Shown one piece after another: positions 47,934 through 61,227 of a stretch of 64,000 nucleotides of DNA. The stretch covers positions 67,535,211 through 67,599,210 of the forward strand of contig CM054116.1 in the NCBI GenBank assembly GCA_028673005.1, in the 5' to 3' direction. How positions within the stretch are numbered: position 1 is the stretch's first letter; every line of letters starts with the position of its first letter. Source of the DNA: Tanypteryx hageni. Its lineage: Eukaryota > Arthropoda > Insecta > Odonata > Petaluridae. The translations under genes and the position numbers were made by a program. A model generated the notes under the pieces. That model was not told the DNA's origin and did not search any database. It saw nothing but the letters and a program-made list of their open reading frames with translations.

Positions 47934-50065
47934 TATATTCGACTAGCTTCTCACAAAATTTCTCTCTATATTCCAATCCGAACTCAGCAAATGTCATCTA
48001 ATAGCGTCTTAAAGACCAGCACAGGTTAAACTCGCAGGATTGAAACCGAATGTGGAATTCGTTCTTCATTTTTTTCTTCGCTCCGGAGGTCACGTCCTTC
48101 GGAACGGTGGCGACGAGCGCATTCCCCGACAAATCATCCGAAGCCTCACTTTTCCATCTCTTGCTCTTCATTCGATATGTCTTCTGAGAATCGGTATGGA
48201 AACAACCTCCTCAAAATGTCTCTCCGGCACGGCGGTCGATAAGACGCAGGCAATCTGGGTGGTAGATACAGCCGGAGGTGGTAGAAGAGGGGATGGCAGC
48301 GAGGGGAAAAGTTAAAAGGGGGTTCGGTAAGGTGTGGGAAAAATTTTTGACGTCGGAGGGAGTCAAGAGCCCTATATGGGGGTCAGGCGAATTGATTTCT
48401 CATATCGATTTCAAAGAGGAGTATTATTTTTAGACCGCGTCGTGGGAATGAATACCCTCTTACTCTGTTGCCATGTGGTTCCCTAGTTTTGCGACGAGCG
48501 GCAGGTATACGGAATCATACGAAGAACGAATCCGAGCTATCAATATTTTGACGGTTAAAATAAACGTTTATTTTTTTTGAGTTTGCTTATAAGGTAGTTT
48601 ATGCACTGACGCAATTATTTCGGGTTTCTGATATTTTTTAAATTAAGTTTTGCTTCGAGCGATATACAGAATCATCCGATGAACTATTTCAATATTCGTA
48701 GTTCCTTAAATTCAACTTCATTGAAGCTTGTTTCTCGGGCTGCAATGGATATATGCCATGTGCGGAGGCAATTATTTTCATATACATATATATATATATA
48801 TATGGAAACATTTCTTATTATGATTAGGGTTCCGCTAAGTAAATTATCTGGGGGAAAAAAGGAAAATAACGAAGACAATTTTTTATGAACGATTGATGAT
48901 TTGAAAGCATTTAAATTTTACAGCAAATTTATATTTCTTCTATTTATAATGTCCAGATTGTACGAGTGCATCTAAAAGTTACATTTAATTAAATTTACAG
49001 GAATTAAATTGCGAGGGTTGAAAATGTGTTCTATACAAGAAGCGATATAAAATAGAAGGAGGTGAATTTTTTATGTCTTCGTCATCGAACGCCGTCTGCT
49101 CCTCCAGAAAATAAAATATCGACATTATTAAAGAAAAAAATCCGCCTTTTTCCATCTCATTATCAATGATCAACAGAAGACGTCGGCGAAATATTGGAGG
49201 ATTTAATCGCACTGTTTACTTATTGCGACGTCAACCTATTCACCCAGGGGTCGGGTACAAAATGGAGGCACTGATAGTTTGATTTATGCCTTTCCAAAAG
49301 CGAGCCACCCGCCAGTGATTCTTTCGGGCATTCCATCTCTCTTCACTGCAACCTCTCCCACCCCACTCCCCTCACTCAACTCCGGGTAGAAAAGTTAGAA
49401 GTGTGATTGAGAGGATGGCAAAAATAGCAGTAAGCGAGAATAAATGAAAAACGACGATCGAGGGGGCCTTGGAGGCCTTGTGATTTTGCGGGGAGAGAGA
49501 GAGATTTAACGGGTGAAGGAGGAGGATGGGAGATAGGCGAAGGTGGTTTAAAGGGTAGAATCGAGGGAGGGGAAAACGATAGAGAGCGGGGGAGTAAAGA
49601 AAAACGTTTCCAAATTGGAGGAAAAGTTCACAGACTCCGGGACCGAAAGAGGGCAGCAGCAGTCAAGAAATGTTTGAGAGAAGTCGCTAGTGATCCCAGG
49701 GGAGGAGAAAAATAGACGGAGTAAAATGTACCACATGGGAGCAAAAGAAGGAAGAGAGAGTTTTTTTGGAAAGTTTATCCTGCGACGCGGGTGAATAATA
49801 ACGCACGTGTGCTCGGGGAAACTTTTATTCTAACTGCACGACCCTCGGATGAAAAATATTCGGGGAGAAAGTGAGAGAGCAAATAAAAAACTTTTGGACG
49901 AAAAAAGATGCGCGATTATCGATTTCTGCCCTCACTCGAGGACGTAGGTACCATCGGATGGGGAAAGTAAATATAATTGAAAGCCAAAGAAAGTTTTTGT
50001 TTGTAAAATATTCTGTCGATTCGGATTTACTTTACTTTGACAAGTACGTCCTACACTCTGTAAGA
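47932..50065. other. Gene-free stretch
   Basis: No gene recognised. A short TA run lies at 48786-48803. 49480-49600 is purine-rich. Confidence 0.55.
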
Positions 50066-50268
50066 CGGGAGTCGGTGACCTTTTCTACATAACGGGCTAC
50101 ATACGTGGCTGCAAATGCTTTCGCAATCCGCGTGAGAGTTAACGTCGGGAGTAATTCTAGGGAGGTTCGCATAAACGCAACTTTAATTGAGAATTATGAA
50201 AGATTTGCGTAATATTCAACGCATCGCGTGCCTCATCTAGTCCGGTTATCGTGAGTCGGCGACACTAG
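50066..50268. mobile_element. Decayed short hAT-like element
   Basis: The left end CGGGAGTCGGTGACCTTTT aligns with the hAT-like end at 1704 and is followed by ACGGGCTACATACG (GCGGGCCACATTCG in that copy). The right end GAGTCGGCGACACTAG resembles a mutated GTTGCCGACCCCTG inverted repeat. Target duplications cannot be recognised, which is consistent with age. Confidence 0.45.
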
Positions 50269-51249
50269 GGGGAAAAAATCGGAAGGTTTGTATTCTCACC
50301 AAAAAAACTCAGTTTAGTAAAAACAACGTAAAACTTTATGTGTGTTTGAATAATTTTTAGTTTGGCCTGGGGTGATTCAAACGTGTGCCCCGGGGTTAGG
50401 TAAAGAATTTTAAAGCTATTAAATTTATCCTCTAATTTCGGCTTTTCGTGCATGGAAGGAGATCGGAATAGAAAGTTCATTTCAATGCTATCGCGCACCT
50501 CTTCGAAGGAGGCGCGATTAACAGAGATTGAAATCAATCCTCGAGAAATCAGTTGGTAAATTTTTCATGCAAAAGAGCGCGCAAAGTTGTTGAGAAATTT
50601 TGAAAAATGTACCAAATCAGAAATGTATCACATGATATTTTAGCATAATTAGCATCATTTTAGCGATAATTAAAAAGTGCTGGAAGGTATACGCCGGCAT
50701 ACAAATTTTGAGGATATTTACTCTTAGTGGAACCGATCGAGCGCTAAGCTTTGCGAAAATTACGATGATTCGGTAGAGTTACCAATGCAGGCGTATGGGC
50801 CGGTTGAGAACGCTGATGCAAGTGCATTCCAATTCCGCTTGATGAGAGGATCATATTTTTGCAAAGGCATCGGAGAGAGGGGGGGAGGAGGAATAGGGGG
50901 AAGGATATAGGGAGGGAGAGAGCGGCGGCAAAATTCCAAAACGTAAAAGAAGAGAGCGATCCTCGAACGAGAATAGACTTGAGAACTCTGGATGTGTAGT
51001 TGGAGTTGGCAAACGCCGCCAGAGGACACTATGCATGTTATGCTAAGTAATTAGTGAAACGAGATTTCACAAGCTAAGTGGCTGAGCATGAATGTTATCC
51101 TCTTTTTCTTTTTACGGAGCATTTCCGAGTTATCTCGAAGATGGCGGGCGCTTGGAATGATCAGTACGCTCGCGGGCAGATTACACGAAGACCTCACCAT
51201 ATCGGTGGCAATTTCATGATCGATGCGCTGCGGCATATCGCACGAACTA
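50269..51249. other. Gene-free stretch upstream of repeat copy B
   Basis: No gene recognised; a purine-rich patch lies at 50870-50930. Confidence 0.5.
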
Positions 51250-51600
51250 CACCCATCCTTAGGACATCATGGTTTCGTTTCGCACTTTTCCGGTTTAGCA
51301 CGGCTATATTTTTAGGTAAATACCTCGAATTGCACGGCCATCAATTTCACTATAGCACGGGTGCGGATCGGTCTCCAAGCATTGTAATAAATCATTAAAT
51401 ATTTCAGTTCGACGGGGAGGTTGTATGAAAGAATAAAAGAAGCAATCGCGAATATAATATTACTAAATTATTGCAAGTTGAACTTCAAATTGCGCTCAAA
51501 AGTAACCTCAGGTATTCCTCTCCCACTTTGCAGTTTGCTTTAAAGGGTCCAATTCAGGAACGCATGTGCCGTGCAAACCGAGAGATTGGTGTGTATAAGA
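51250..51600 (+). repeat. Unidentified interspersed repeat, copy B
   Basis: Collinear blocks at about 51316, 51440, 51498 (GTAACCTCAGGTATTCCTC) and 51556 (GAACGCATGTGCCGTGCAA) match copy A at 31037-31292 on the opposite strand. Spacing between blocks differs by 15 bases at most. An open frame from 51078 to 51398 passes through the best block as KYLELHGHQFHYS and stops about 15 codons later; the copy A frame stops at nearly the same place. No known domain is recognised. Confidence 0.75.
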
Positions 51601-52125
51601 CCTTCCCTAAATGAAAAATGTTACATTTAGGTTTTTTTCTAAAGAATATAAGCACTTCGAGGTGATATTTTTTCCGACTAAAGTTGGATTGTATGATTCA
51701 CAGAAAAGCCGATATTTCCGAGGTGACGATTACTTCCTTTGAATTTTACGCTACTCAATTACTACAATCGATAGATAGAATTTGGGAATGTTGTCTGAAT
51801 AAGTGAGAAAATCAGAGCGAAATTCTTTTGCTAAAAGTTCGAGTACATACTAACTTCGCAATCTGTGGATATGTTTGTATTATTATTTACGCATATTCTA
51901 CGATAAAGGTACATTCTATCACTGAAAATTCTAAATTACGCCAACAGGTATGAAAACGGTTTAAAGTGATAGAGATAGAAGTTGACATTGTCAAAATACC
52001 TAAAAGTGAGTTGTTGCGGTATTTAAGGCAATGCATCAAATATGGAATTATAATAGTATACGTAAATCAATACACAAAGTAAACCAGTACAGTATCGTCA
52101 AAATACGCATATGCTGGACATGAAT
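51601..52125. other. Non-coding AT-rich stretch
   Basis: No gene or element recognised. Confidence 0.55.
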
Positions 52126-52240
52126 AATTCTGGAAAAACGAGAGAGAAATTCTGCCTTGACCGGGAATCAAACCGGGAAAGCGGAAGATCCGGGTTCGAT
52201 TCCTGGCCGAGGCAGCATTTCTCTCCGATTTTCCAGAATT
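52126..52240. mobile_element. Foldback element made of two inverted tRNA-like T-arm halves
   Basis: The right arm carries CCGGGTTCGATTCCTGGCC then GAGGCAG (52190-52215), a canonical tRNA T-arm plus 3' acceptor strand. The left arm (52126-52175) is nearly its reverse complement, including AATTCTGGAAAA outside and ACCGGGAATCAAACCGG inside. Arms of about 50 bp enclose about 16 bp. The 5' half of a tRNA (D-arm, A-box) is missing on both sides, so this is not a tRNA gene. It could be two SINE fragments head to head or a foldback MITE. Confidence 0.8.
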
Positions 52241-52523
52241 CTTTAAGTTAGAACACAATGAACTAAAACAGACTCAGATACAAACCCTACTTTGTAATAC
52301 TTGCGCATATAACATGCCTCAATTAACGAAACACGAAAATTAATCCTAAAATACAACGTTGAGATTAAAGAGAATTCCTAACAACCAATTTTGCTCTCGG
52401 TTGACAATATAAGCGCCCTAATTTTTTTACCTCGAAATTCATTTCTCCTCTCGAACCTTTTTTAACCGAATGATACTTGGGAACGATAATCAACGAGTTA
52501 ATTCAGCTTTCGTGTCGTGGCCG

Positions 52524-52525
<2 letters not shown>
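52241..52525. other. Non-coding AT-rich stretch
   Basis: No gene or element recognised. Confidence 0.5.

Positions 52526-52582
<57 letters not shown>
52526..52582. repeat. (TA)n microsatellite
   Basis: Pure TA run of about 57 bases. Confidence 0.97.
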
Positions 52583-52584
<2 letters not shown>

Positions 52585-53551
52585 CGTACGGGCGGATATT
52601 TCGGTACCGGCGATATCTCGATTACGTCAGCCTTGAAAGGCGAACTTTTTCACTAACCGCAATTAAACCCTCACATCTAGCGCTTACGGTGAACGAGGAG
52701 TGAGAGATAGGGAGAGAGTACTTGTCAGCACCTGGTTTAACGAATCACCTCCGCGCCGAAGTGATCGTTCAATTTGCCATCGCGTCCTGTTTTTTCCCCT
52801 CATAGGACCCCTTTATTCCCATACCCTAGCCTCCATTTCCCCCTTTCTATTTTTACGGCTCGGGTTGTTTTGGGGGCTAATGCGCCCTTCCGCAAAAATA
52901 ACGAAGGAAATCGATTTTCGCGGTGAAAAAAATAGAACGACACAACGCTGCTCGAGTTAGGGGGACGTAAAAACGTACACGCGCTTTATGCTGCTCCACG
53001 CAATGAAATCTTCCCGTCTATTATCCGTTTTACGCGTTCCATTAAAAAAACCGCGGTTGGGGGGATGGCTCCTACATTTTTTTTATATAGTACGGTTTTT
53101 ATTTGAGTCGGAAAGCAAACAATCGGGGCCGATACCCGGCGATAAATCATCCTATATTTTATCGACCGCGATTGCACGCCATTCGCGAAATCCTTAAAGG
53201 ATCATCCAAAAAAAAACCTGCGCCGACGAATTGCTGAGCCAATAATGGAAGGAGAAGTATATAGGTATTTTTTGCTAGCACCCATTCTCTTGCCATTAGT
53301 TAGCCGAGGAAAGTTTATGGGGCCACGCACACGCAACAGCGGCTTTTTTATAATATCCACGTTCTAAAGATGACTGATGAGCGTGTAGCGTGACTGAGGC
53401 TTAATTCAAAGGTCCTGTAGTCGATACCGGGTTGTATCGCTCATTTTTATGACCCCCCCCCTCTCGACTTACTGTTTCCGCAGTGATTTTAAATTTTAAC
53501 GCGAACTTACGAAAACTATCAATTACGAATACTTCATTATGCATTTATTAA

Positions 53552-53555
<4 letters not shown>
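52583..53555. other. Non-coding, CpG-containing stretch
   Basis: GC-richer than its flanks. No conserved frame or RNA gene recognised. Confidence 0.5.

Positions 53556-53619
<64 letters not shown>
53556..53619. repeat. (TA)n microsatellite
   Basis: Pure TA run of about 64 bases, the longest in the window. Confidence 0.97.
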
Positions 53620-53620
<1 letters not shown>

Positions 53621-54342
53621 CATCACGCCAGTTAACGTTCATATTTTCCTATCGCGTTCCATTTTACAACGAAAAAGATGGAGAAGGATTAATGGTAACG
53701 ACCGTGCGATTACACGCGGCATTGCGATAGAATTTCTGAGCATATAGGTTATAAAACTTATAAAAATCCTGCAGATTAATAGTAGATTATCTTAAGTTAC
53801 GGCTATTATTTTATAGACTTTTCTTTTTCGACTGAGATGCACTTGAAATTAAAAATTCACTTGCAGATACGATCCTAGTACCCGGCTTTTCGTTCCGGAG
53901 TATTTTTTTGAGCTCTTGACAGAACAGTAACAAATTGAAGAAGGATCAACTTTGATCACTAGCATAATCAACAACAATACCACCGATCTGTCTTTTTATA
54001 CGAGAATAACACGTGCGTAAACAATAGAATTTCTCACAAATATGTACCTACTTTTCCACGCATCGACGTGTTCCATATTCAAATCGTGAGAGTGACTAGT
54101 ATGCAGAATAACTTAAATCATTATCGCGTCAGAGATCGGTTATTTTTTAATTTGGAAGGGCAATTTCCGGGTAAGAAGCATTCAGAACAGAGGTTGAACA
54201 TAAATTAGCAGAATAGCAGATGGCTTCAGTTCCCACGGGTGTCACAGATAAAAAAATCTATCCGTTTATTATTATTATTATGCCATCGACTGCGTCAGCT
54301 CATTTAGGTCAACTGAGTCTGAGAAAGCAATAAGCGTTATTA
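53620..54342. other. Non-coding stretch
   Basis: No gene or element recognised before the TA target site of the mariner-like element. Confidence 0.5.
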
Positions 54343-54344
54343 TA

Positions 54345-54717
54345 CAGGGTCTACCAATAAATGAGAACATATAATAAATGATATAACATCTAGTGCTATG
54401 AAACGATTCTGATTTAAGTTCATCATGTTAAAATATGTGGTAAAAGAGGTAATAATAATTGCTTTTAATGGATTTGTGAGTCTGATGATAACAATGCGTT
54501 AATTTTTATTAAGTAAAATCTCTGTGTTAACACAAATTGTATCACCTGTTTTTATTTTCATAATATTCTTAAATTAATGCAGCTATGGGATTAAAATTTT
54601 TGATTAAGAATGATAGCCGAACATATATTAACGAATACAAATTAAGTTATAATAGTTCATAAACTGGAGGCATTATAGCATGTAGCATAAGGTCTCCTTT
54701 TTTATTGACAGTCCCTC
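54345..54717. mobile_element. Mariner/Tc1-like MITE flanked by TA
   Basis: The left end CAGGGTCTACCAATAAATGAG follows a TA at 54343-54344. The right end, read inward, is GAGGGACTGTCAATAAAAAAG and is followed by a TA at 54718-54719. The two ends match imperfectly over about 24 bases. The 373-bp interior is AT-rich and has no transposase, so this is a non-autonomous copy. TA duplication is the hallmark of the Tc1/mariner superfamily, but TA is short and common, so the assignment depends on the ends. Confidence 0.5.
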
Positions 54718-54719
54718 TA

Positions 54720-57183
54720 TACATGTATTAATTCATATATTACGGCATTCCGTCAATTAATTTTAGGCTGTGAACACAGTGCTAAAATGCAGAGATAGGT
54801 CTGCGCAACTATTAATTTATCTCATATGTCACTAGTTTCTCAACGCTATAATCGTGACGTTAGAAATGGAGTTCTACACACGCACAGCTTGGGCAAGATT
54901 CGTGTTTCGGTAAGTTTACGTTACCTGGGCATTCGAGTCACATCGCGGAGCACGTACCTGGAAGAAAGTCATTATTTCGTCGTTTCCTAATTCTGTGAAA
55001 CCTGGAACTTTGTGATAACCAAAGTTTCGTGGCTATAATATCTTGCATGGTAACATAAGCATTCTACACTGGAACACTAGGAATATATAACGCTAAATTC
55101 ATAGTAGCAAACTTTATCTCAGGAAAAACGTGCAAAATGCGTAATTAACAACAGAATTTATAAAAGTAAAGTGTTTTATTTGGTTTGGTTAATATTATCA
55201 TGATCGAGGAAAAAATCTAATTATTAAAGATTTATACATGGAGTTAAATTACATACATAATTCACAAGTGATTATAAATTTATATATTTCTTTGATTTTT
55301 TATTACTCTAGTTAGATAGGATTATAATCATCTACAGATCTATTTAATCGTAATAGGAAGTGTAACTCATACCTTTTCCAATCATAAAAATTTACTGGTT
55401 CTTGCCATCTATATCGTTGAGAAATGTAAATTAATCATGCTTGTCGATCAATCATTCATGAACTCAATGTTTACCATTTCTAATACAGAAAATCACAATG
55501 TGGCTATTTATTACTTTGCTAAACAAAAGTAAAATTAGTGGTAAAAATATTTATACTATGGAACTTCAATGTAAATGAGGAACTCGAGCAAAAATTACAC
55601 ATTTTGAATAGTGCTGAAACTCGCATATGCTGGATGAAACTTTTACATGATGATAAATTCATACTATTTTCTGTCTTTTGCTGGAGAACTGAAAAAATGA
55701 TAAGCAAGAAAATTTCACTATATATGCTCATGTTGATGAATATGTCTAAACACTAGCTGTTCCCTTAAAAGTCTCTCCCCCACTCATTGCAATGCATAAT
55801 ATTTATTAATATATAATTTTAATGTTTTGCGCTTGATGAAAACGGGGTATTGTATTCGAAATATATCTTAGAGCGAATCCATCGGTGGTATTCTGGCTTT
55901 AGTTGGCTTTTAATCTTTAAAGCGGACGCATACTTAATTTTAATCAAAAAACTTTTCCTTCTCCTTGATGCGAGTGCGAATTAGAAATATTCAAGTCTGG
56001 CGGAAAGTTCTACTAGCGGTAGCAAAGTTTAGTGATGGGGTTTTTCTCGTTTCCGCAGCAAACGGAAATTTTAACGGACCATCTGGAGGTCATTTATTTG
56101 GTTCGCCAGCTTTAAAATAAAAATAATTCTATTAAAATACGTTGTTTAGCCTTTTATTGTAACTGGAATTTTGTGGGCTATAAATTATCTAAATATTGCT
56201 GTTTAGTTTTACTATGCAAACTATCGGAGATTAAAAATTTCTAAAATTCCATGATAATATTTAATTAAAAAACTCTTTCTTATCCATTGAAAACCATTTT
56301 GTATAATATTTTATGTTTTGGATATTTCAATTGCTTGAATAGTACCATACAATATCTCACTTTATCCACCATCAAATTAAAATGTATACGATTTAAAAAT
56401 TTAATGAAGCATTTAAAAAAATGTGAGAATAATTTGAAAAGTTATTAACTATATATTTAATTAAAAATAAAACCGAAATAAACAACCCACCGAATACCTA
56501 TATTTTCTTTGAAAACTTGCCAATAAAAACCTCACCTTGCATGTTTACAATTTGGTTAATTGGCCCATCAAAAATGAGAAATTTGAAAAAAAAATTTCCA
56601 AATTCTGAAGTAAAATATTTTCGGAAAGTGTAACCACATGCGTTCGCTGGAAAGCAAATTGTTAAAATAAAATCAATTTCCCGATTAAGAGAAAATTTAT
56701 GCTTGATAAGCATCGGATGGAACACATTCTTATTAGTATTTTAGAGGGAATCCTTCTCCATTTCGAGCATGGGCCAGATTAGACGTCCACGACCAAATGG
56801 AAATTTTATAACTTACATCTTCTCCGGAGAGTACGCCAGCAAATGAGCTCTACTTTTCTCTCCGCAGTCCTCCACCCCACCCCCCAACTAGGCACTCAAA
56901 ACTTTTCCAACCGTCAGTCTTAAGCTACCTTGTCCATTCTTCTTAAGCACTTTCTTGTTTATATACCTTCACTTTACCTTCCACACATTCTTAATCCAAT
57001 CTCTTCCCTTCCGTCTTAGTTTTCCAAATCCTTCCATAATATGACATTTAGCTTTAACACGACAATGCATTTCTCTGTAGCTGTAATAATGATCTGCGGA
57101 GACGCAAATTGGAAGTTTGCCGGATTTCCTACCGCCTTTTGCTTCAAAATGGCGATGATGATGATCTTAACAGTATTTCGATA
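54720..57183. other. Gene-free AT-rich stretch
   Basis: No recognisable gene. A good splice-donor-like GTAAGT occurs near 54910, but no exon is supported. Confidence 0.5.
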
Positions 57184-57191
57184 TGTTAAGG

Positions 57192-57437
57192 CAGCGGTGC
57201 GCAAACATTTCAAGCAGCGCCCCCCTTTTCATCGCCGAAATCGGCGATGCCTCCCATTTTAATCCTTTAAACATGAGAATTGTAAAACCATAAAATTCGA
57301 TTATCTCAGTTAAATAAAAACCAAATAGCCCCCAGGTCGGTCTCGATCGAGTGAACTTGCTGAGAATCGCGTTTCACTTGGACAAGAACCGATCGCACCC
57401 CCATAAAATCTTTAGGGCCTCCCAATTTGCGCAGCTG
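57192..57437. mobile_element. Short hAT element with 8-bp target duplication
   Basis: The left end CAGCGGTGCGCAAA is mirrored at the right end by TTTGCGCAGCTG, a 12-base inverted match with two bases missing. The flanks are TGTTAAGG (57184-57191) and TGTTACGG (57438-57445), an 8-bp target duplication with one substitution, as expected for hAT. Near the left end, CATCGCCGA / TCGGCGATG (57230-57249) forms a perfect 9-bp hairpin with a 2-base loop. At 246 bp there is no room for a transposase, so it is non-autonomous. Confidence 0.85.
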
Positions 57438-57445
57438 TGTTACGG

Positions 57446-59824
57446 AAAAAGGATATTTCCAAATTAATTTTCAATTCGCGTTTGTTTCTTCCATCTGGAG
57501 GTAGGATGAAAAGGTAGGTACATGCAAAGCGGCACAATGGAGTCGTGATTTTTTTTATACAGCATGATATGTTTACATGAACGTGTTTGCCAGATATATC
57601 AAACTTAGTACCCATATTTCTAAGACCGTATAAAATAAAACATAAACAGTCTACGATAAAGATGGGAATGAGAATTGGGTCGCAGAAATGACTAAAGCTT
57701 AGCAATGGAAATCATTATGCACATAAATAGCAGAGGTTGCATAAAACAAAGATGCAGGATCAGGGGATAATGATGGAAAACAGGCATATTTAAAAAAATA
57801 ATTTTTCAATAAGGTACAAACTAAACAAACTGAAAATTAATTTGTAGAAGGAAAAGAGCAAAATAAAAACTTCCATTTATTCACTGTTATTGTTTAAATA
57901 CAAAGAACTATATTGAAGCTATTCATATATATTTCTTTATATTTGAAAATATTGCTTCTGGTGACGGAGTCTTAAGCTTGTAGGGATTGGTTGAAAGAAG
58001 CTCATGCGTTATTCGGCAGCCACGAAGGCTGAATACGAAATCTTGAGTTCATTTATCCTTTATGGCAACTCATTATACTTCAACACGTTTGTGTATTTAT
58101 AGTACACGTATAAATCGACTAACTACATTATTACCGAGCCCTTGTTATTCGTAACACTTCTTAAAAAATAGATAAACGTAGTGTATCCTTTCTCCAACTC
58201 TTATCTGAGGAGAGCTTCAGGAATATTCGCATCTATGGTACATTTTTTCAGCTGAAAATAGCAGTTTAGCTGTCGTGTGCGCATTAAAAATTGATAAACG
58301 TGATAAAGATCTCTTAAGTAATATTTTCGGTTGCCTACGTGCATAGAAATACTCTCGTGTTCCTCTTTAAATTTTTTCCCCATTTCGACTAAATGCTCAG
58401 AAAACAGTTATTGTGAGCGTCAGGAAATTAACTTCAACTCTTATTAGGCTTACGAAATAAAACCATACTTGAAGCTTTAATACAGGTTTCAATAACAAAA
58501 TTGAGCGTATATAGTGTTGATTTTTCTTGTTATTAGTAGTGTTTAATTCGTAAATGGGTAAGTTAGAAAAACCTTCTATGTTATCCTATCACAGCTGAAT
58601 TGCAATTAGGTCAATTTTTAACTGTCAAGGATTATTCTGTCGTCTAGGAGACGACACTTTATTTTAGAATTCCATCAGCCGTTTTGCTCACTGGAAACAA
58701 AAGAGAGAAACGTAAGTTTCGTTTCTTTTGCAAAAGGAAATTTAATGCATCCTGGTTGGCGGATGAAAAGACAAGGACGTAGCCTTTAAGAGAAGTTGAG
58801 TGTCAATTATGCTACAGCTACATGTGATCACGATAATATAATCTGGAGTTAGACGTCGAAGCACTCGAATATCTAGAGGGAAAAAGGAGGAAGCAGACTA
58901 GAATCCGCTCTTCTTTGTGCTTAAATGGCTATCTCAACGCAGACTTTCAAAAAGGACTAGACTACTAAGATGTTCAAACCTAATTTGCTACTGTGAACTT
59001 CCACCGTCAAACTTATTAGGGAACTGAGGATTTTATTGTGATGTAGGTGGATGTGAAACGGAGGTAAAATCATTCTATCATACCGCAACATCAGAAAGAG
59101 TAACATAAATCTACTTTGAAAGCGTCGCTATTTCTACGTAACATATCCATTATTTAAATGCATTAAAATTACTTTATACGGATATTCCCAGTGTCTAGAT
59201 TTACGTATAGGATGCACCATCACCTCATTAAAGCATCGGCTTACTAAAATTTTAAACAAATACTCTAATAGAGAAATCAATACAACCAAGTTACTAGAAT
59301 AACAACAAAGATTCGACGGTGTTTTTAGATGCAGATGATGGAAATATTGGGCACTGATAAAAAGGCCGCGTTGCTCCTAAATATCACATTTCCAAAAATT
59401 CAGTGAAAGTTTCCTCCCATTGTGTAAAAAAATTCTCTATCCATCCTTTATTCTGAGTGTTCTTTTTTAAGCGCGGGCTTGAAAAAAGGGTATTCCCGTG
59501 TGGGTACACGTAGCTCGATCTCCCTCCACAGATACTCTAGGCTTCTTTAGAGTCGTAAAAATGCTTCTACTGAAATGGAACGCGGAATAAGTAAAACGGT
59601 CGGGCTCACTCGAAGCTCATTTGCAATAGTAAAACCTAAACAAGTCGAAAAAAAGATATATTATTATTCTACGTGATATTCTAATCGCACAATAGTTTAC
59701 TTAGACGCTAGGGGAGGATATTCAAGTCTTGTCTCAAATTGGGAGCCATAAAATTCGATTTTCGACAAATATGTTTTTAGAGGCACGACATCCGATGCTA
59801 GAGAAAAAAATCGATTCCGAAATC
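57446..59824. other. Gene-free stretch
   Basis: No recognisable gene, RNA or element. Confidence 0.5.

Positions 59825-60444
<620 letters not shown>

Positions 60445-60510
<66 letters not shown>
60445..60510. repeat. (GA)n microsatellite
   Basis: Pure GA run of about 66 bases. Confidence 0.97.
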
Positions 60511-60513
<3 letters not shown>

Positions 60514-60572
60514 AGCTTTCTATGTTCCCTAGCGCTCCTCCTACGTATTGATCAATTGAAGTCGCTCTCTCT

Positions 60573-60639
60573 ACACACACACACATTTACACACACAAAG
60601 TCACTCGCATACACACATCGCACACACACACACACACAC
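60573..60639. repeat. (CA)n microsatellite, interrupted
   Basis: Several CA runs separated by short non-repeat bases. Confidence 0.9.
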
Positions 60640-61004
60640 CTAAAATGTCCTACGGAGCGGGAAGAGGTCGCTGGGTAGTAAGAGACGGACATGGAAATAG
60701 CTAAGAGAATATGAGGAGATGGAGAGCAGTGAAAGAGAAGGTAAAGATAGAAATAACGTGTGCTGAGAGAGGCATTAAAACCTGTCTAGATTCCTTCGGT
60801 CGAGGGCTTTTTCCTTTGACCTTGCACGGTGACCTCTTCTGTGTGTCCACAAGAGCTTTCGCTTCTGAGTAAGGATTCACTTCATGTGAAAGAGGGCGAA
60901 AATAGAGAGAGAGAGAGAGATATGTGGAGAAAAAGAATAAATACGCTCTCCTCTTAAGTATTTGTTTCTGCAAAACCGCTTTGCCACCGCCAAAGTAAGT
61001 GTAT
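60640..61004. other. Non-coding stretch with purine-rich patch
   Basis: 60660-60770 is purine-rich, with a short GA run near 60905-60920. No gene recognised. Confidence 0.5.
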
Positions 61005-61012
61005 TTAGAGCA

Positions 61013-61219
61013 GTGTTTTTCAACCGCCGGTCCGCGGTCCACTATTTCATTTTTTCTCATTAAAGTTCAATATTGGGCAGCACTGTTTAATGAGAGGCTT
61101 GCGTTTTAGTTTTTAAAGTGTAAAATTGTCAAATAGTTGGCGTGTTTTAAAATTGATCTTACCGATATGTGGTGGAATATTGAAATAATACAAGATAAAC
61201 TTTCGGTTGAGAACCACTA
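61013..61219. mobile_element. Short hAT element with 8-bp target duplication
   Basis: The left end CAGTGTTTTTCAACCGCCGG continues with TCCGCGGTCCAC, a widespread hAT end type. The right end TCGGTTGAGAACCACTA is its inverted partner (AGTGGTTCTCAACCG in reverse). Target duplications are ATTTAGAG (61005-61012) and ATCTAGAG (61220-61227), differing at one base. The 207-bp element has no coding capacity and would have been moved by a hAT transposase in trans. Confidence 0.88.
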
Positions 61220-61227
61220 ATCTAGAG

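Noticed and set aside
52141..52215. A tRNA gene
   Set aside because: Only T-arm and acceptor 3' strand are present, duplicated in inverted orientation; no D-arm or anticodon arm.
54890..54920. Exon with a splice donor GTAAGT
   Set aside because: No acceptor, no recognised protein and no length support.
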